From NCBI RefSeq assembly GCF_016775705.1, contig NZ_CP068760.1, positions 3,782,001 through 3,846,000 on the forward strand: a DNA stretch of 64,000 bases, read 5' to 3'. Source of the DNA: Chryseobacterium cucumeris (GTDB lineage Bacteria > Bacteroidota > Bacteroidia > Flavobacteriales > Weeksellaceae). Position numbers and translations under genes: made by a program. Below the pieces are notes generated by a model. The model made no database searches. It saw nothing but the letters and a program-made list of their open reading frames with translations, and was not told where the DNA came from. Position 1 is the stretch's first letter, and every line of letters begins with the position of its first letter. This document shows positions 10,117 to 20,415 of this stretch, one piece after another.

Positions 10117-13100
10117 TTATTTAATTTTTGAATTTTTATAGGATTGAATAAAAAAGTCTTTTGTTGGTACGGTCCACATATATAAATGAAACTTGCTGCT
10201 ACTGCTACTCTTATCCCTTTTTAATAAGCCATCTGTTGCTGATCCTAATGTTTTAGTGTCAAAGACACTCATAATGACATTTTTCCCATCATCACTTACT
10301 CTTGCTGTTGACCAAAAGCTTCCTAATACATTCTTTTCTTTAAAGAAAGTATTATCCTCATAAAATTTACCCGAAATAAAGTCTCCTAAAGAATTCATAG
10401 CTATTTTCCAAAATTCTTGACCTCCAATCTTTCCAATATCATAAAAGTAACCTTGGGTTTCTCCATTCTCAATTTTTCCATCTTTACCTAATAATTTTGC
10501 TAATTCAACTTGGGCTTGTTTTACAGAACTTGTATTTTTTACCAAATCAAGAACAGGTCCTGCCATTACAGTATTTTGTGGATCTGCTTGAATCCCAAAT
10601 ATTCCTCCAATAAATTTAGCCGTCTTATTTCTAGTATTAGCAGTATGATCAAAATACCAAGTTTGTGTATTTGGATTAATCCTAAAACTATTTGTTTCAA
10701 AAGATTTAAAATTATGAGCTCTTCCCTCATACTTTTTAACAATATCTACCTGCTTCCCATTAGGATCAACATACTTAATCGGATTCTGATAGGTATAGAT
10801 ATAAGGATTCAGATTACCCCAATAAAATATTCCCCCATTATGCTCTCCATCACCATAAAACTGAATCTCCATTACTGGATTGTAAATCGCTAATGGATCC
10901 ACGCCATACCAAATACTTGCTCTCGGGTTATAATATCTTGCTCCATAATAATACAGCCCTGTTTCTCTGTCAAGCTCTTTTGCATTGAACTTATATGGGT
11001 TATCATATACTCCTGTTTGCTGCTCCAGCATTGTTTCCCCGAATGGTAAATTTAAGAAAAACTGCGTACTCTGAGCACTGGAATTGGTAACAAATGTTGC
11101 CGTTCCTAAATGGTCATTATGCAAATAGTACAATCCTAACTGGCTTGTTGGTCCGTTTAAAGTATTCAGCTCTGCCAAGGAAATATCACCTACTCCTGCT
11201 TTTTCAAGGTATGTTTTGAAGTCAACAGAAGGGTCAGGTTCTCTCATTGTGGTTCCCTGATCAGATGTTCTGAGATTTAATGGAATAAAAATATTGCCTC
11301 CATCCATCACCCTGCTGGCAAATCGGGTTGATCCTTCAAAATAATGTTTGGTATACTGTCCGTTTAAGGATACCGTTACATATGGATTAGGATACAAAGT
11401 GTAATCAGTTAAGCTTAAGCTACCCGGATCTACCAACTCACCGTTCTGATACAGCTGAGAGCTTCCATGAAGGTTGTATTTTATCGTTCTTTCTCCTTTG
11501 TCGTCGTATGCATAATACTGGTATACTCCGGAGTCGTCACTATAGAATGCTTTCAAACGGTCCTGTTCATCCCAGAACATCTGCTTGGCACCAAATTCAT
11601 CAACATGTTTAATGGTATTCCCATTATCATCATATTCGAAAAGTTGCTGCGTACCATTGATATTACCGTCAATAATTGTCTTCACTTTATGAGTTTCCGG
11701 AATATACTTGTAGTTATTAGAATACGTATTCAATGGGTTCGGCTGCTGGTCGATCTGATGCACCTGCTCCTTCAATACAATTCCTCCACTTTCGTTATAT
11801 GTTACCTTTCTAAGCTCAAAATGTGAATTACTTTGCGCATATGGAGAAGTATTGGGTGTTGTAGGAGTTCCTCCTTTATCATTAAGCCCCATATCACTTT
11901 CCGTACCAATCAATCTGTTTAAGGTATCATATCCGTATTTGAAAGCATACGTTCCTCCCATCTGGTTCGGAGTTACTCCTACGTCATTGGCAAGACGGAT
12001 AATATTTCCTCTCTTATCATACTCATAGCTGTTGGATAAGAACGCATCGGAATTGCTCCATAATCCAAAGTGATTTAACCTTCTGTTGGTAGCAATATAT
12101 GAATAATTTGTTCTTGTTCCATTTCCATAGTTGGCTGCTGTTCTCTGCTCATAAAGGTCATATTTGATATTCTGAATATAATTATAACTTCCGTTGCTTA
12201 CCGTTTTAAGATTTCCTCCCAGGTCATAATTGTAAGTAAGCTGCTCTCCATCCGGATATGTCAGTTTTTTAAGACGGTTCCAGCTGTCGTAGACATAATC
12301 CGTTTTGAATTCCATAGTCGGAATATTGTAACCGAATATTCTGCGGGTTTCCGATATTACTTCACCCAGCTTACCATAATTGTAAGTAGTATATCCTGTG
12401 CCGTCTGTTTTCGTTGTAATCCTTCCGGAATTATTTCCTGAATTGGCAGGCATATAATCATAATGAACGTTATTAGGATTAGTAACTCCGCTCGGAAGAT
12501 CAGGAAGTATAATATCTGTCAGTCTGTTCTTATCATATTTATAATGAATCTGATGGGTTTGTATAGTGGGATCATTTGCCAAATTTGGGGTTCCAAACCA
12601 GGTAAGATGTCCCGCAGCATCATATACATAAGTAGTAAGTCCTTTATCAGGATGTACCATTTCTGTTCTTCTTCCGGCAAGGTTATACTTATAAGTTGTC
12701 TTTATACCTTGCGGATCAGTTACGTTAAGCAGTTCACCTATTGTATTGTATTCAAATTTTGTAGACAGCGGGTTGCTACTCAGGTAATTTATTTTCTCTA
12801 CAACCTGTCCTTCTGAATTGGTGAAAGTTTCTGTCCTGGTCACATCCAATTCTTCAATACTTTTAAACAGATTCCCCTCTATTTCGTAGCCAATTGATTT
12901 TTCAACACCGTCTTCATATTTAATATTCGTAATCCTATCAGAGTGGTCGTACGTATTGGACAACATAAACTGACTGAGATTCAGATTCAGATTATTATCC
13001 TGAATGTCACCTTCCTGAGGCTGATATTGATATAGCTGTCTTCCGAATACATCAAATATTGGTCTTCCTGAAACGGATCTGCGTTCTATGCCATTAATAT

Positions 13101-16100
13101 CAATATCTTTCTTCACCTGTATTACTCTACCCATGAAATCTGAATAGGAATCCGTATTGATAAGATTATTCGGATGGTCTGCATCATAATGAGAGGTTCT
13201 GGCACGGAATATTTTAATATTCTGATCCGAACTTGGCATACCATAATGATCAAAATAATAGGAATGAGTTATCGTAGAAACATTTGCAGGACTATAAGGC
13301 TCAATGATGGATATTGGTCTTCCATAGTCATCATATCCATATTGTATTACATTTCCTGTAATATCTGTGCTTTTTGTTAATACATCCAAATAAAGATTAT
13401 ACTGACCAAAGGAAATATATCCAAAAGCATCTGTTGTCCTTATTACATACTTACCAGTTTCAGCATCATATTCGTAGGATATAGAATATCTATTTTGTGA
13501 TTCATCAGGCGGATAAGTTACGGTTTTAACATTACCGGAAGGTTCATAAGTATAATCTGTTATGATATCCTGAGAACCATCAGATACGATGTATTTTCCG
13601 ATATCTCCTGTATTAACGTTTACATCCTGGGTTTTTCTCTTTCTCAAAAGAGTAGATCCCGTTCCGTCATATACATTGATCTCTTTTGGTACTGCGATCA
13701 TATTTTTATTCAGTCCTGTCCAATAAGTGATCACAGATTTATAGGAATTGGTAGGGCTGGTATAAGTATAATTTGAAACCAATCCGGTATTATAATCATA
13801 CTCCATTTTTTCCGTAGTTTCTATTTGCCCACCATTTTCATATCTCGTATTGATCTTTGTATTCAACAGAACGGTAGCCATTTTTCTACCTTCTGTTCCT
13901 CCGGTATCAAAACTTTCCGCTAAGTAATTAGGGTCTATTTTGGTTGTATTATCTTTAAATTTATATAAACGATAATTATAGATTACTTTGGAAATTAACG
14001 CATCATTTCCCGAAAGGATTTTACTTTCTTTAATTAATCCATTTAAGAAATAACTTGTGTTGTAATACGTATCCTCTGTTTTACGGTAAGGATTTCCATC
14101 GATATTTATTTCTTCACGTATTACTTTTCCGAAACCAAAATTATCTCTTTCTCTTCTGTCATATCTGGAATTTTCAAAATTATATCGGGTCACAATATCT
14201 TTCTCTGTATTGGAAAGCGTATAGTCTGTACTAAAGACATCCGGGTTTAATATTTTAACATCTTTAACCACCAGCTTTGCATGCGGATCCCCATAGTTCG
14301 GCTGTGTAAACTGGTAGTCTACAGTATACTTTCCTTTGGTAATGTTTTGAGTAACAGATTTCAGTTTATTGGTTTTCCCAATCAGGGAGTAATTGACTAT
14401 AAAGCCATTATTGTTATCTACAACAAGATCTACAAATCCATCTCCGTTCATATCTCTGAAAGCCTTTTGAGTATCAGAAACATTGATACCCAGATTGGCA
14501 GTGGCCCCTGCACCTACTTTTATGAAAAGATTCAGAATCGGAACAGGAGGAATAATCGGTATAGGTCCTATATTCACCATAAAGTGTCCTCCGAAAGAGA
14601 AATAGCCATTATATGAGCCACTTTCTTCGGTGAAATCCACATTTCCTACTGTTTTAAGCAACGGAATTGCTGCATCAAATTTATGTCCTAAATTATAACG
14701 AACACTGGTTGATTTAACACATCCTGCTAAACCATCACAGTTTTTTACCTCTAAAATATCAATCAATCCATCTCCGTTAATGTCTTCATACACCACATCA
14801 GCTGTTCCTTTAGAAGCAGAACCTCCCAGGCTGGCACTGATACCGAAGCCAAAGCTGCTTAATGCTCCCATATTAGCAGAAGATCCCAAACCTCCGCCAA
14901 TAGAAACATTTGCACTTCCTATCGGGTGAGATCGGTAAGTAAGCATATTTTCAACAGGCTTGCGCGCTAACAGCTTTTTTCCTAGATTGAGCATCACACC
15001 CATATTCAGATCGCCTCCATCTACCACTCTGTCAGGAAGTCCATCACCATTGATATCCATCCAAAAATTTCTCCCTGAATCAAATGAGTTAAAATACTTT
15101 GTAACTCCTGCACTAGCAGATCCCGATCCTGACCAAGGCATTGAAGAATCTCCTTTTGAAGTAGTTCCTAAAAGACCATTTACACTAATTCTTCCAGTGG
15201 CCGAAAAAAGGTTGTAAGAGAATCCCAGAGAATTCATCTTCTGATAAGTATTAGAATCAGTAGGGAATCCTCCCGAGGAAACCAGGCTTATATCCTCTAA
15301 ACTTCCGACAGAGTTCGTCATTTGAATAGACTCCGGATAAACCATATCGGGATAACCATCACCATTAATATCAGAGAATGTCTGAGTTTCAATACTTCCT
15401 TTCCCCCAAGGTACAGTTTCAGATTCAGCTGCAGATCCACTTATATTCCCTGATGATACACTTAATGTATTCGTCGTATTACGGGTGTAGCTGCTCTGTT
15501 TTCTACTGATAGCCTTCATTGTGGTATCCAATGGAAGTACTCCTGTTACCAGAGTAGTAGGTGTCACCGATGGTGTATTAGGTATAGGATTATTGAAATA
15601 ATTGACAGTTTCATCATCCTTGAAAGAATTTGCAGAAGCAAACTGATTCTCTCCGGCTCCCACCCAAATACTTTTAACGGTGTAACTCGTACCTCCTGTA
15701 TTTACCAGTGAACTATATGGTTTCATTGGAGAAACAAATTGGGAAATTGTATTATTTCCTGTGTTAGGATTCGCATTAGGTAAGTTATCAATACACTTAG
15801 CCAACTCCTCTGCAGTTAAAGGAGGCTGCTGAATACATTGTGGATAAGTATTTTGAGCTACATTACCCGGAGTCAGAGTTTCTGCTTCAATTGGTTTTCC
15901 ATAGGTGTAACCTTCTATGATTCCCGGACTGTATAAAAATTGTCCCCAGTTATTATAGACAGCAGTTTTCGGGTTATACATTGCTGTATTTACCGAAGTT
16001 GGAGGTACAGAGGTAATCAGCTCACCACTTCCGTAAATTTTGAATGGTTTCCCTTGGAAGTATTGAGAGTATTTATTAAATAAAGCATAATCACCGTCTG

Positions 16101-19100
16101 TTTTACAGTATACCTGAATATTTACAAGATGAGGTTGACCAAATTCAGGTATTGTTAAATCTCCCTTATAAAAATTGATAGGATTTATTCCCGGAACATC
16201 AAATGCTCCAATCATATCCTCTTCTTTAATCACGGAGTTAGCTCCATTAGCAGCTACAGTTACTTTTCTTTTTCCCATAACTGTAGATCCGGTTTTGATT
16301 ACGTAATAAAACGATCCGGTTGAAAGAGTAGAAAAGTTTGTAACACCTTTGTCTATCTGAACTCCATAAGCTCTTTTCCCACTAACGATGTTAGGATTGT
16401 CCTGTGTATTTCTAATGTCTATTTTTCCTCTTAATTGTGTTACGGCATATGAAGGATACTGGACAACAGGATACAGTTCTACATTGACTGACGTATTATT
16501 ATTTGAAACAGCATTATAATTTACTTTTATTTTATCCTTCCAGTTACTATTGAAGAATGATGTATAAGAATCTGATTCAACAATAAACCTCAAGTAAACC
16601 GGCTCGCTTGAATTTACATTCAAAGTACTTGTAAAAGTTTCAGTATTGAATGAATCATAGGACTGGACATATTCAGAAGAATGAAGCACTGTAACTGTAC
16701 CAGTATTCGCATTTTCTGCAATCACTTTAAAGGTAAAGCTATCTGTAGTATTGGTGAAATTAACACTTTCAACTGTAATATTTGCTGTCCCCGTACCATC
16801 CAGATACACTGATGATAATAAATTATTGGTAAGGAAGTTACTTCCATAATTTCCGTTATTCAGCTTAAACTGATCCTGAAATACAAACTTACTTGACAAA
16901 GGGGATCCGGTTGATGGATCAACATAAATAACTTCCGGATTAGAATTTACCTCTAAATTTTTACTCTGGCTTTTATGCAATCTTATGTATACTTTTTCAC
17001 CACTTTTTACAAAAATCCTGTTGGAACTATTAGCAGCTCCTACCTGATTGGATACTGTATTATATCCTGGGGAAATAGTATTCATTTCTGTATAATAATC
17101 ATTATACTTCGAGATCGAGATATTTTTCGCAAGGCCCCCGGGATTCAGTTCCGTAAGATAAACTCTTGTATTAACAGAAGCACCCGAAGACATATAAGGG
17201 GCTTCCACCGAATAATACATTTTTATGGGTAAATCATTCGGATCTCCAGTATAAGAAGGTACGGATATATTATCTTTAATCGTGATATAACCATCCTGTG
17301 AAGCTATCCATACTTTTACAACATCAGTAATTGGTACTGCCGGAATATCTGGAGTAACAATAGGATCGTCCGGTGGTAAGACCGGAGTTGCAATTGGCTT
17401 GTCCTTCACTACCATATTTTCTGTAAATTCAGAATGTTTGGTCATTTCAGGCTGTTGTGATATCTTATTATATTTATTAAACCATACCTGCCCATTATTG
17501 ACAATATCAACCAATCCGTCAGAGTTAGCATCAATCAGATAGGTAGATGTGGTCCCTCTGGATGTAGATTTAATCTGGGATTTGCTGTATACAACTGCTC
17601 CCATATCCCATCCTGAATTGTTGGTCTTGGTCTCAGTATAAGTAAAGTTATTATTATAATTCAATAAGGGCTTAGCTGGTAAAAAAGATAAATTTCCATA
17701 TTGGTCCAGTTTTCCCTGACTGAATTTCAGTTCAGAAGAAGTTCTGTAGATCATATCCTGAATACCATCACCATTAAAATCAATAAGTTGCTGTGCATTT
17801 TTTGCTTCAGCAGTAGAATATCCAAAAGGAAATCCAAACATCAGGTGTCCATATGCGTCATTGGAAGAATAAAAGAAATTCAACCCAGCAGCCGGTCTGA
17901 AGTTCAATCCATTTTCAGAGGAAATATTTCCATTGATTTTGGAGGGTTTTAGGATGTTTTCGATCAGTCCATTATAGACATTTTCAGAATTCTGTACCTG
18001 TACCTGGGTGTCAGGTCCAAATATCTGATTATTTTCTACCTGGTTATAGTATTCAAAAGAATAGTCATCAATAATAGGAAGCGGATTAACAAGTTTAATG
18101 TTGTATACCTGACTGTATAATCTTTTTAACCTTGTTTTATTAAATTGTCCATCTTCGTATTCCACACCATATGTTCGTATTTTTTCTGTCTTATGTTTTA
18201 TATCAATTGATCTTAAAAGATACGGTTCTACCCTCTTTACCCCCTGTTTAGCATTGATACTGATATCTTTTCTGCTAATCCCGGTTTCAGCAATAAAATT
18301 AACACTATAATCCTGATTTTTTCCATAAGTTATTTTTTGAATATGAAAATAAACTCCTCCGGTTATATTGTTATTTGTTCCTAGATCTAATGTATTATTC
18401 TGATAAGTAAAAATCATTTTATTGCCATGGGCATCTTCTATCATTCTCAACCCCCAGTGAACAATCTGACCTGCATCATTTTTCACAATAGAATTGCTGC
18501 TCCCACCATAATAGCTTTTGGTTCCGTTTGTAGAGGTCACCGTCCATGAATACTCTGCAGGACTGTTCCCCTCTCTTTCTATAAGAGTAAAATCATGATT
18601 CTTTCTAAGATAAAACTGTTTTTTTCCTGTTGCATTTCTCGATTGCCTTGTAGTTGTAATATTCGTAGATGTTTCACTTACATTATTATGTCTGTGAGGC
18701 AGGTAGCCCCCAGGATAAACAAGCATTTCCCCATCCAAGGTATATAGTTCAGTTTCCTGACTACCAAACATGGGCGTTCCCCATCTGGTATCTACTGTAA
18801 TCGCAGATAATCCCTGAAGATCCCATCCTTCACCCATCCATCCGTTACCCGCACCACTGTTGTAGCCTATAGCTAAAGAAGGCTGTAATCCTCCCAAACC
18901 AGCAGGAACCTTGATAGGATAATTCATATTGGCATCACCTTTCTGATTTGCTGTAGGTGCATTCATAAGTTGCATACCTGCCATTGGATCAGCTGCTTTC
19001 AATCCACTGATACTAGTTGGTGAAAAAGCCGTCGTTTGGGGAGATTCCGGAGCGGAAATAATTCCGTTGATATAATCATGATCTCCATCTCCTTCTACCA

Positions 19101-20406
19101 TTACCGTTTTATTTTTCTCATCAACAACTGATTTGTCTGCTACCCATTGTTTCTTGGTATAATCAAAGTGAAAGATTTTAATATCTTTTGGAGAAAACAA
19201 TCCCAACCTTTTGGTATCGTAAGGAATAGTAATCTTAGCTTTTTTCTGCAGATTCCCGGACACTACTGAAAATCTGTAAGCGGCATTATTCAATGTTACA
19301 TTTTTAAGCCCCTGAGATACCGCAGGAATATCTTTTTCTCTTAATTTCAGAACTTCAATGTAAGCCGATTCTGATGTTCCTTTTTCTATAGAAACATTCA
19401 TATTTTCATAGCCTATACTGAATTCTTTATCTTTTGAAATTTCAACACCTTTTGGTTTTGCATAGTAATGATCAACTACTTTAAAGGCTTTTGTTGAAGC
19501 CGGAATTTTAAAGGTATTGGATATTCCTTCTGCCGTAACAGAGAATAAACCGTCCGTTTTATCTTTTTCCGAAAGTCTGATTACTTTTTCAAACTCTCCT
19601 TTCTTTACAGTAACAGTTTCGTTATTTACTATCACATCTGCCAATGTTCCTGAATTCCCTTTTACATATAGCTGATCATCAGAAAGCATAGAACTAATTA
19701 TGGGAACGGTATCTGATTTTTCATCTTTCTCAAAGACCAGACGCAAATTTTTAACTTTATATTTTACGCCTGCAGAAGGTGAAGTAAATAATACAGAATT
19801 GGAACCTGTTTTAATAAGTCCTGAATTAAGCGCTTCTTTTTGATGGCTCCATTTTGCACTTGGAACAATAATTCCTCCTCCTATAGCAATATTATGATTG
19901 ATAGACCTGGATACAGACTCATGAGAAGCCAGACCAAATAAGTCATATTCCAGATAAACTACCGTATTCTCCTTCACAGCAGGAATATCTATCGTGAAAA
20001 AGTTATCAGAAACTTCATCTTCCTCCTGGTCAGTGAAAGTTCCGATTGTTCCTTCTTTTTCTATTGAGGGATAAAAATTATTGATACTACTTTTAGCATC
20101 AGTTGTTAATTCAGAAAATTCCTCTTTTCCATTTTCTGCATCAGCAAATACGGAAGATCTTCCTTTCAGAAGATTCTTCCGGGAAAACTTCTCTGATGGT
20201 GATAATAGTTGAGAATTGTCTTTTACATTTTGATCAGGCAAATCTACTGTTTTATGAGTCCATTTACTGAGGAGATCTTTTTTGAATTCCCGTACCTTCT
20301 GTCTGTCATCTCTGGTAAAGCTTGCAAAAACAAACATACAGCCAAAGAAACCCACTAACAGAAGTGATTTCCTGGTAACAGGAAATTGATCCACATTTAT
20401 TTTCAT
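10117..20406 (-). CDS. Giant SpvB/TcB-like RHS-repeat protein with variable C-terminal tip
   Basis: 3429 residues. An N-terminal hydrophobic segment (~13-28) acts as signal or anchor. Residues ~100-470 are β-rich. A SpvB-type domain starts near 485 (NYPIKVPAGLGGLQPSL, GWMGEGWDL). FG-GAP/VCBS Ca-binding motifs of the form D.N.DG..D occur near 880, 960, 1683, 1787, 1879 and 1989, as in TcB subunits of Tc toxins. YD/RHS repeats run from ~2300 to 3150 and end in the RHS core signature (NDHLGTATFVTN ... YGARYYNPRASIWYGVDPLA). After YVDPNGKQ the last 210 residues are unlike the core and are the expected toxin or effector tip. No T9SS tail is visible. It is the second gene of a three-gene operon, 9 bp after the T9SS protein gene. 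Expected role: an RHS shell encapsulating a C-terminal effector for contact-dependent competition. The tip activity is unknown. Confidence 0.88.
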   Translation of the reverse strand: MKINVDQFPVTRKSLLLVGFFGCMFVFASFTRDDRQKVREFKKDLLSKWTHKTVDLPDQNVKDNSQLLSPSEKFSRKNLLKGRSSVFADAENGKEEFSELTTDAKSSINNFYPSIEKEGTIGTFTDQEEDEVSDNFFTIDIPAVKENTVVYLEYDLFGLASHESVSRSINHNIAIGGGIIVPSAKWSHQKEALNSGLIKTGSNSVLFTSPSAGVKYKVKNLRLVFEKDEKSDTVPIISSMLSDDQLYVKGNSGTLADVIVNNETVTVKKGEFEKVIRLSEKDKTDGLFSVTAEGISNTFKIPASTKAFKVVDHYYAKPKGVEISKDKEFSIGYENMNVSIEKGTSESAYIEVLKLREKDIPAVSQGLKNVTLNNAAYRFSVVSGNLQKKAKITIPYDTKRLGLFSPKDIKIFHFDYTKKQWVADKSVVDEKNKTVMVEGDGDHDYINGIISAPESPQTTAFSPTSISGLKAADPMAGMQLMNAPTANQKGDANMNYPIKVPAGLGGLQPSLAIGYNSGAGNGWMGEGWDLQGLSAITVDTRWGTPMFGSQETELYTLDGEMLVYPGGYLPHRHNNVSETSTNITTTRQSRNATGKKQFYLRKNHDFTLIEREGNSPAEYSWTVTSTNGTKSYYGGSSNSIVKNDAGQIVHWGLRMIEDAHGNKMIFTYQNNTLDLGTNNNITGGVYFHIQKITYGKNQDYSVNFIAETGISRKDISINAKQGVKRVEPYLLRSIDIKHKTEKIRTYGVEYEDGQFNKTRLKRLYSQVYNIKLVNPLPIIDDYSFEYYNQVENNQIFGPDTQVQVQNSENVYNGLIENILKPSKINGNISSENGLNFRPAAGLNFFYSSNDAYGHLMFGFPFGYSTAEAKNAQQLIDFNGDGIQDMIYRTSSELKFSQGKLDQYGNLSFLPAKPLLNYNNNFTYTETKTNNSGWDMGAVVYSKSQIKSTSRGTTSTYLIDANSDGLVDIVNNGQVWFNKYNKISQQPEMTKHSEFTENMVVKDKPIATPVLPPDDPIVTPDIPAVPITDVVKVWIASQDGYITIKDNISVPSYTGDPNDLPIKMYYSVEAPYMSSGASVNTRVYLTELNPGGLAKNISISKYNDYYTEMNTISPGYNTVSNQVGAANSSNRIFVKSGEKVYIRLHKSQSKNLEVNSNPEVIYVDPSTGSPLSSKFVFQDQFKLNNGNYGSNFLTNNLLSSVYLDGTGTANITVESVNFTNTTDSFTFKVIAENANTGTVTVLHSSEYVQSYDSFNTETFTSTLNVNSSEPVYLRFIVESDSYTSFFNSNWKDKIKVNYNAVSNNNTSVNVELYPVVQYPSYAVTQLRGKIDIRNTQDNPNIVSGKRAYGVQIDKGVTNFSTLSTGSFYYVIKTGSTVMGKRKVTVAANGANSVIKEEDMIGAFDVPGINPINFYKGDLTIPEFGQPHLVNIQVYCKTDGDYALFNKYSQYFQGKPFKIYGSGELITSVPPTSVNTAMYNPKTAVYNNWGQFLYSPGIIEGYTYGKPIEAETLTPGNVAQNTYPQCIQQPPLTAEELAKCIDNLPNANPNTGNNTISQFVSPMKPYSSLVNTGGTSYTVKSIWVGAGENQFASANSFKDDETVNYFNNPIPNTPSVTPTTLVTGVLPLDTTMKAISRKQSSYTRNTTNTLSVSSGNISGSAAESETVPWGKGSIETQTFSDINGDGYPDMVYPESIQMTNSVGSLEDISLVSSGGFPTDSNTYQKMNSLGFSYNLFSATGRISVNGLLGTTSKGDSSMPWSGSGSASAGVTKYFNSFDSGRNFWMDINGDGLPDRVVDGGDLNMGVMLNLGKKLLARKPVENMLTYRSHPIGSANVSIGGGLGSSANMGALSSFGFGISASLGGSASKGTADVVYEDINGDGLIDILEVKNCDGLAGCVKSTSVRYNLGHKFDAAIPLLKTVGNVDFTEESGSYNGYFSFGGHFMVNIGPIPIIPPVPILNLFIKVGAGATANLGINVSDTQKAFRDMNGDGFVDLVVDNNNGFIVNYSLIGKTNKLKSVTQNITKGKYTVDYQFTQPNYGDPHAKLVVKDVKILNPDVFSTDYTLSNTEKDIVTRYNFENSRYDRRERDNFGFGKVIREEINIDGNPYRKTEDTYYNTSYFLNGLIKESKILSGNDALISKVIYNYRLYKFKDNTTKIDPNYLAESFDTGGTEGRKMATVLLNTKINTRYENGGQIETTEKMEYDYNTGLVSNYTYTSPTNSYKSVITYWTGLNKNMIAVPKEINVYDGTGSTLLRKRKTQDVNVNTGDIGKYIVSDGSQDIITDYTYEPSGNVKTVTYPPDESQNRYSISYEYDAETGKYVIRTTDAFGYISFGQYNLYLDVLTKSTDITGNVIQYGYDDYGRPISIIEPYSPANVSTITHSYYFDHYGMPSSDQNIKIFRARTSHYDADHPNNLINTDSYSDFMGRVIQVKKDIDINGIERRSVSGRPIFDVFGRQLYQYQPQEGDIQDNNLNLNLSQFMLSNTYDHSDRITNIKYEDGVEKSIGYEIEGNLFKSIEELDVTRTETFTNSEGQVVEKINYLSSNPLSTKFEYNTIGELLNVTDPQGIKTTYKYNLAGRRTEMVHPDKGLTTYVYDAAGHLTWFGTPNLANDPTIQTHQIHYKYDKNRLTDIILPDLPSGVTNPNNVHYDYMPANSGNNSGRITTKTDGTGYTTYNYGKLGEVISETRRIFGYNIPTMEFKTDYVYDSWNRLKKLTYPDGEQLTYNYDLGGNLKTVSNGSYNYIQNIKYDLYEQRTAANYGNGTRTNYSYIATNRRLNHFGLWSNSDAFLSNSYEYDKRGNIIRLANDVGVTPNQMGGTYAFKYGYDTLNRLIGTESDMGLNDKGGTPTTPNTSPYAQSNSHFELRKVTYNESGGIVLKEQVHQIDQQPNPLNTYSNNYKYIPETHKVKTIIDGNINGTQQLFEYDDNGNTIKHVDEFGAKQMFWDEQDRLKAFYSDDSGVYQYYAYDDKGERTIKYNLHGSSQLYQNGELVDPGSLSLTDYTLYPNPYVTVSLNGQYTKHYFEGSTRFASRVMDGGNIFIPLNLRTSDQGTTMREPDPSVDFKTYLEKAGVGDISLAELNTLNGPTSQLGLYYLHNDHLGTATFVTNSSAQSTQFFLNLPFGETMLEQQTGVYDNPYKFNAKELDRETGLYYYGARYYNPRASIWYGVDPLAIYNPVMEIQFYGDGEHNGGIFYWGNLNPYIYTYQNPIKYVDPNGKQVDIVKKYEGRAHNFKSFETNSFRINPNTQTWYFDHTANTRNKTAKFIGGIFGIQADPQNTVMAGPVLDLVKNTSSVKQAQVELAKLLGKDGKIENGETQGYFYDIGKIGGQEFWKIAMNSLGDFISGKFYEDNTFFKEKNVLGSFWSTARVSDDGKNVIMSVFDTKTLGSATDGLLKRDKSSSSSKFHLYMWTVPTKDFFIQSYKNSKIK
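10120..10749 (-). other. Variable C-terminal tip region of the RHS protein (candidate toxin domain)
   Basis: These bases encode residues 3220-3429, immediately after the DPNGKQ delimiter of the RHS core. The composition shifts toward AT and Lys/Asn/Phe. Blocks such as YFYDIGKIGGQEFWKIAMNS and SVFDTKTLGSATDG look like a compact folded domain, but I recognise no nuclease, ADP-ribosyltransferase or deaminase motif. Confidence 0.6.
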
Positions 20407-20415
20407 GATATAGTT

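Noticed and set aside
10120..20400. Several + strand frames of 60-130 codons opposite the RHS gene
   Set aside because: They are all shadows of the continuous 3429-codon minus-strand gene.
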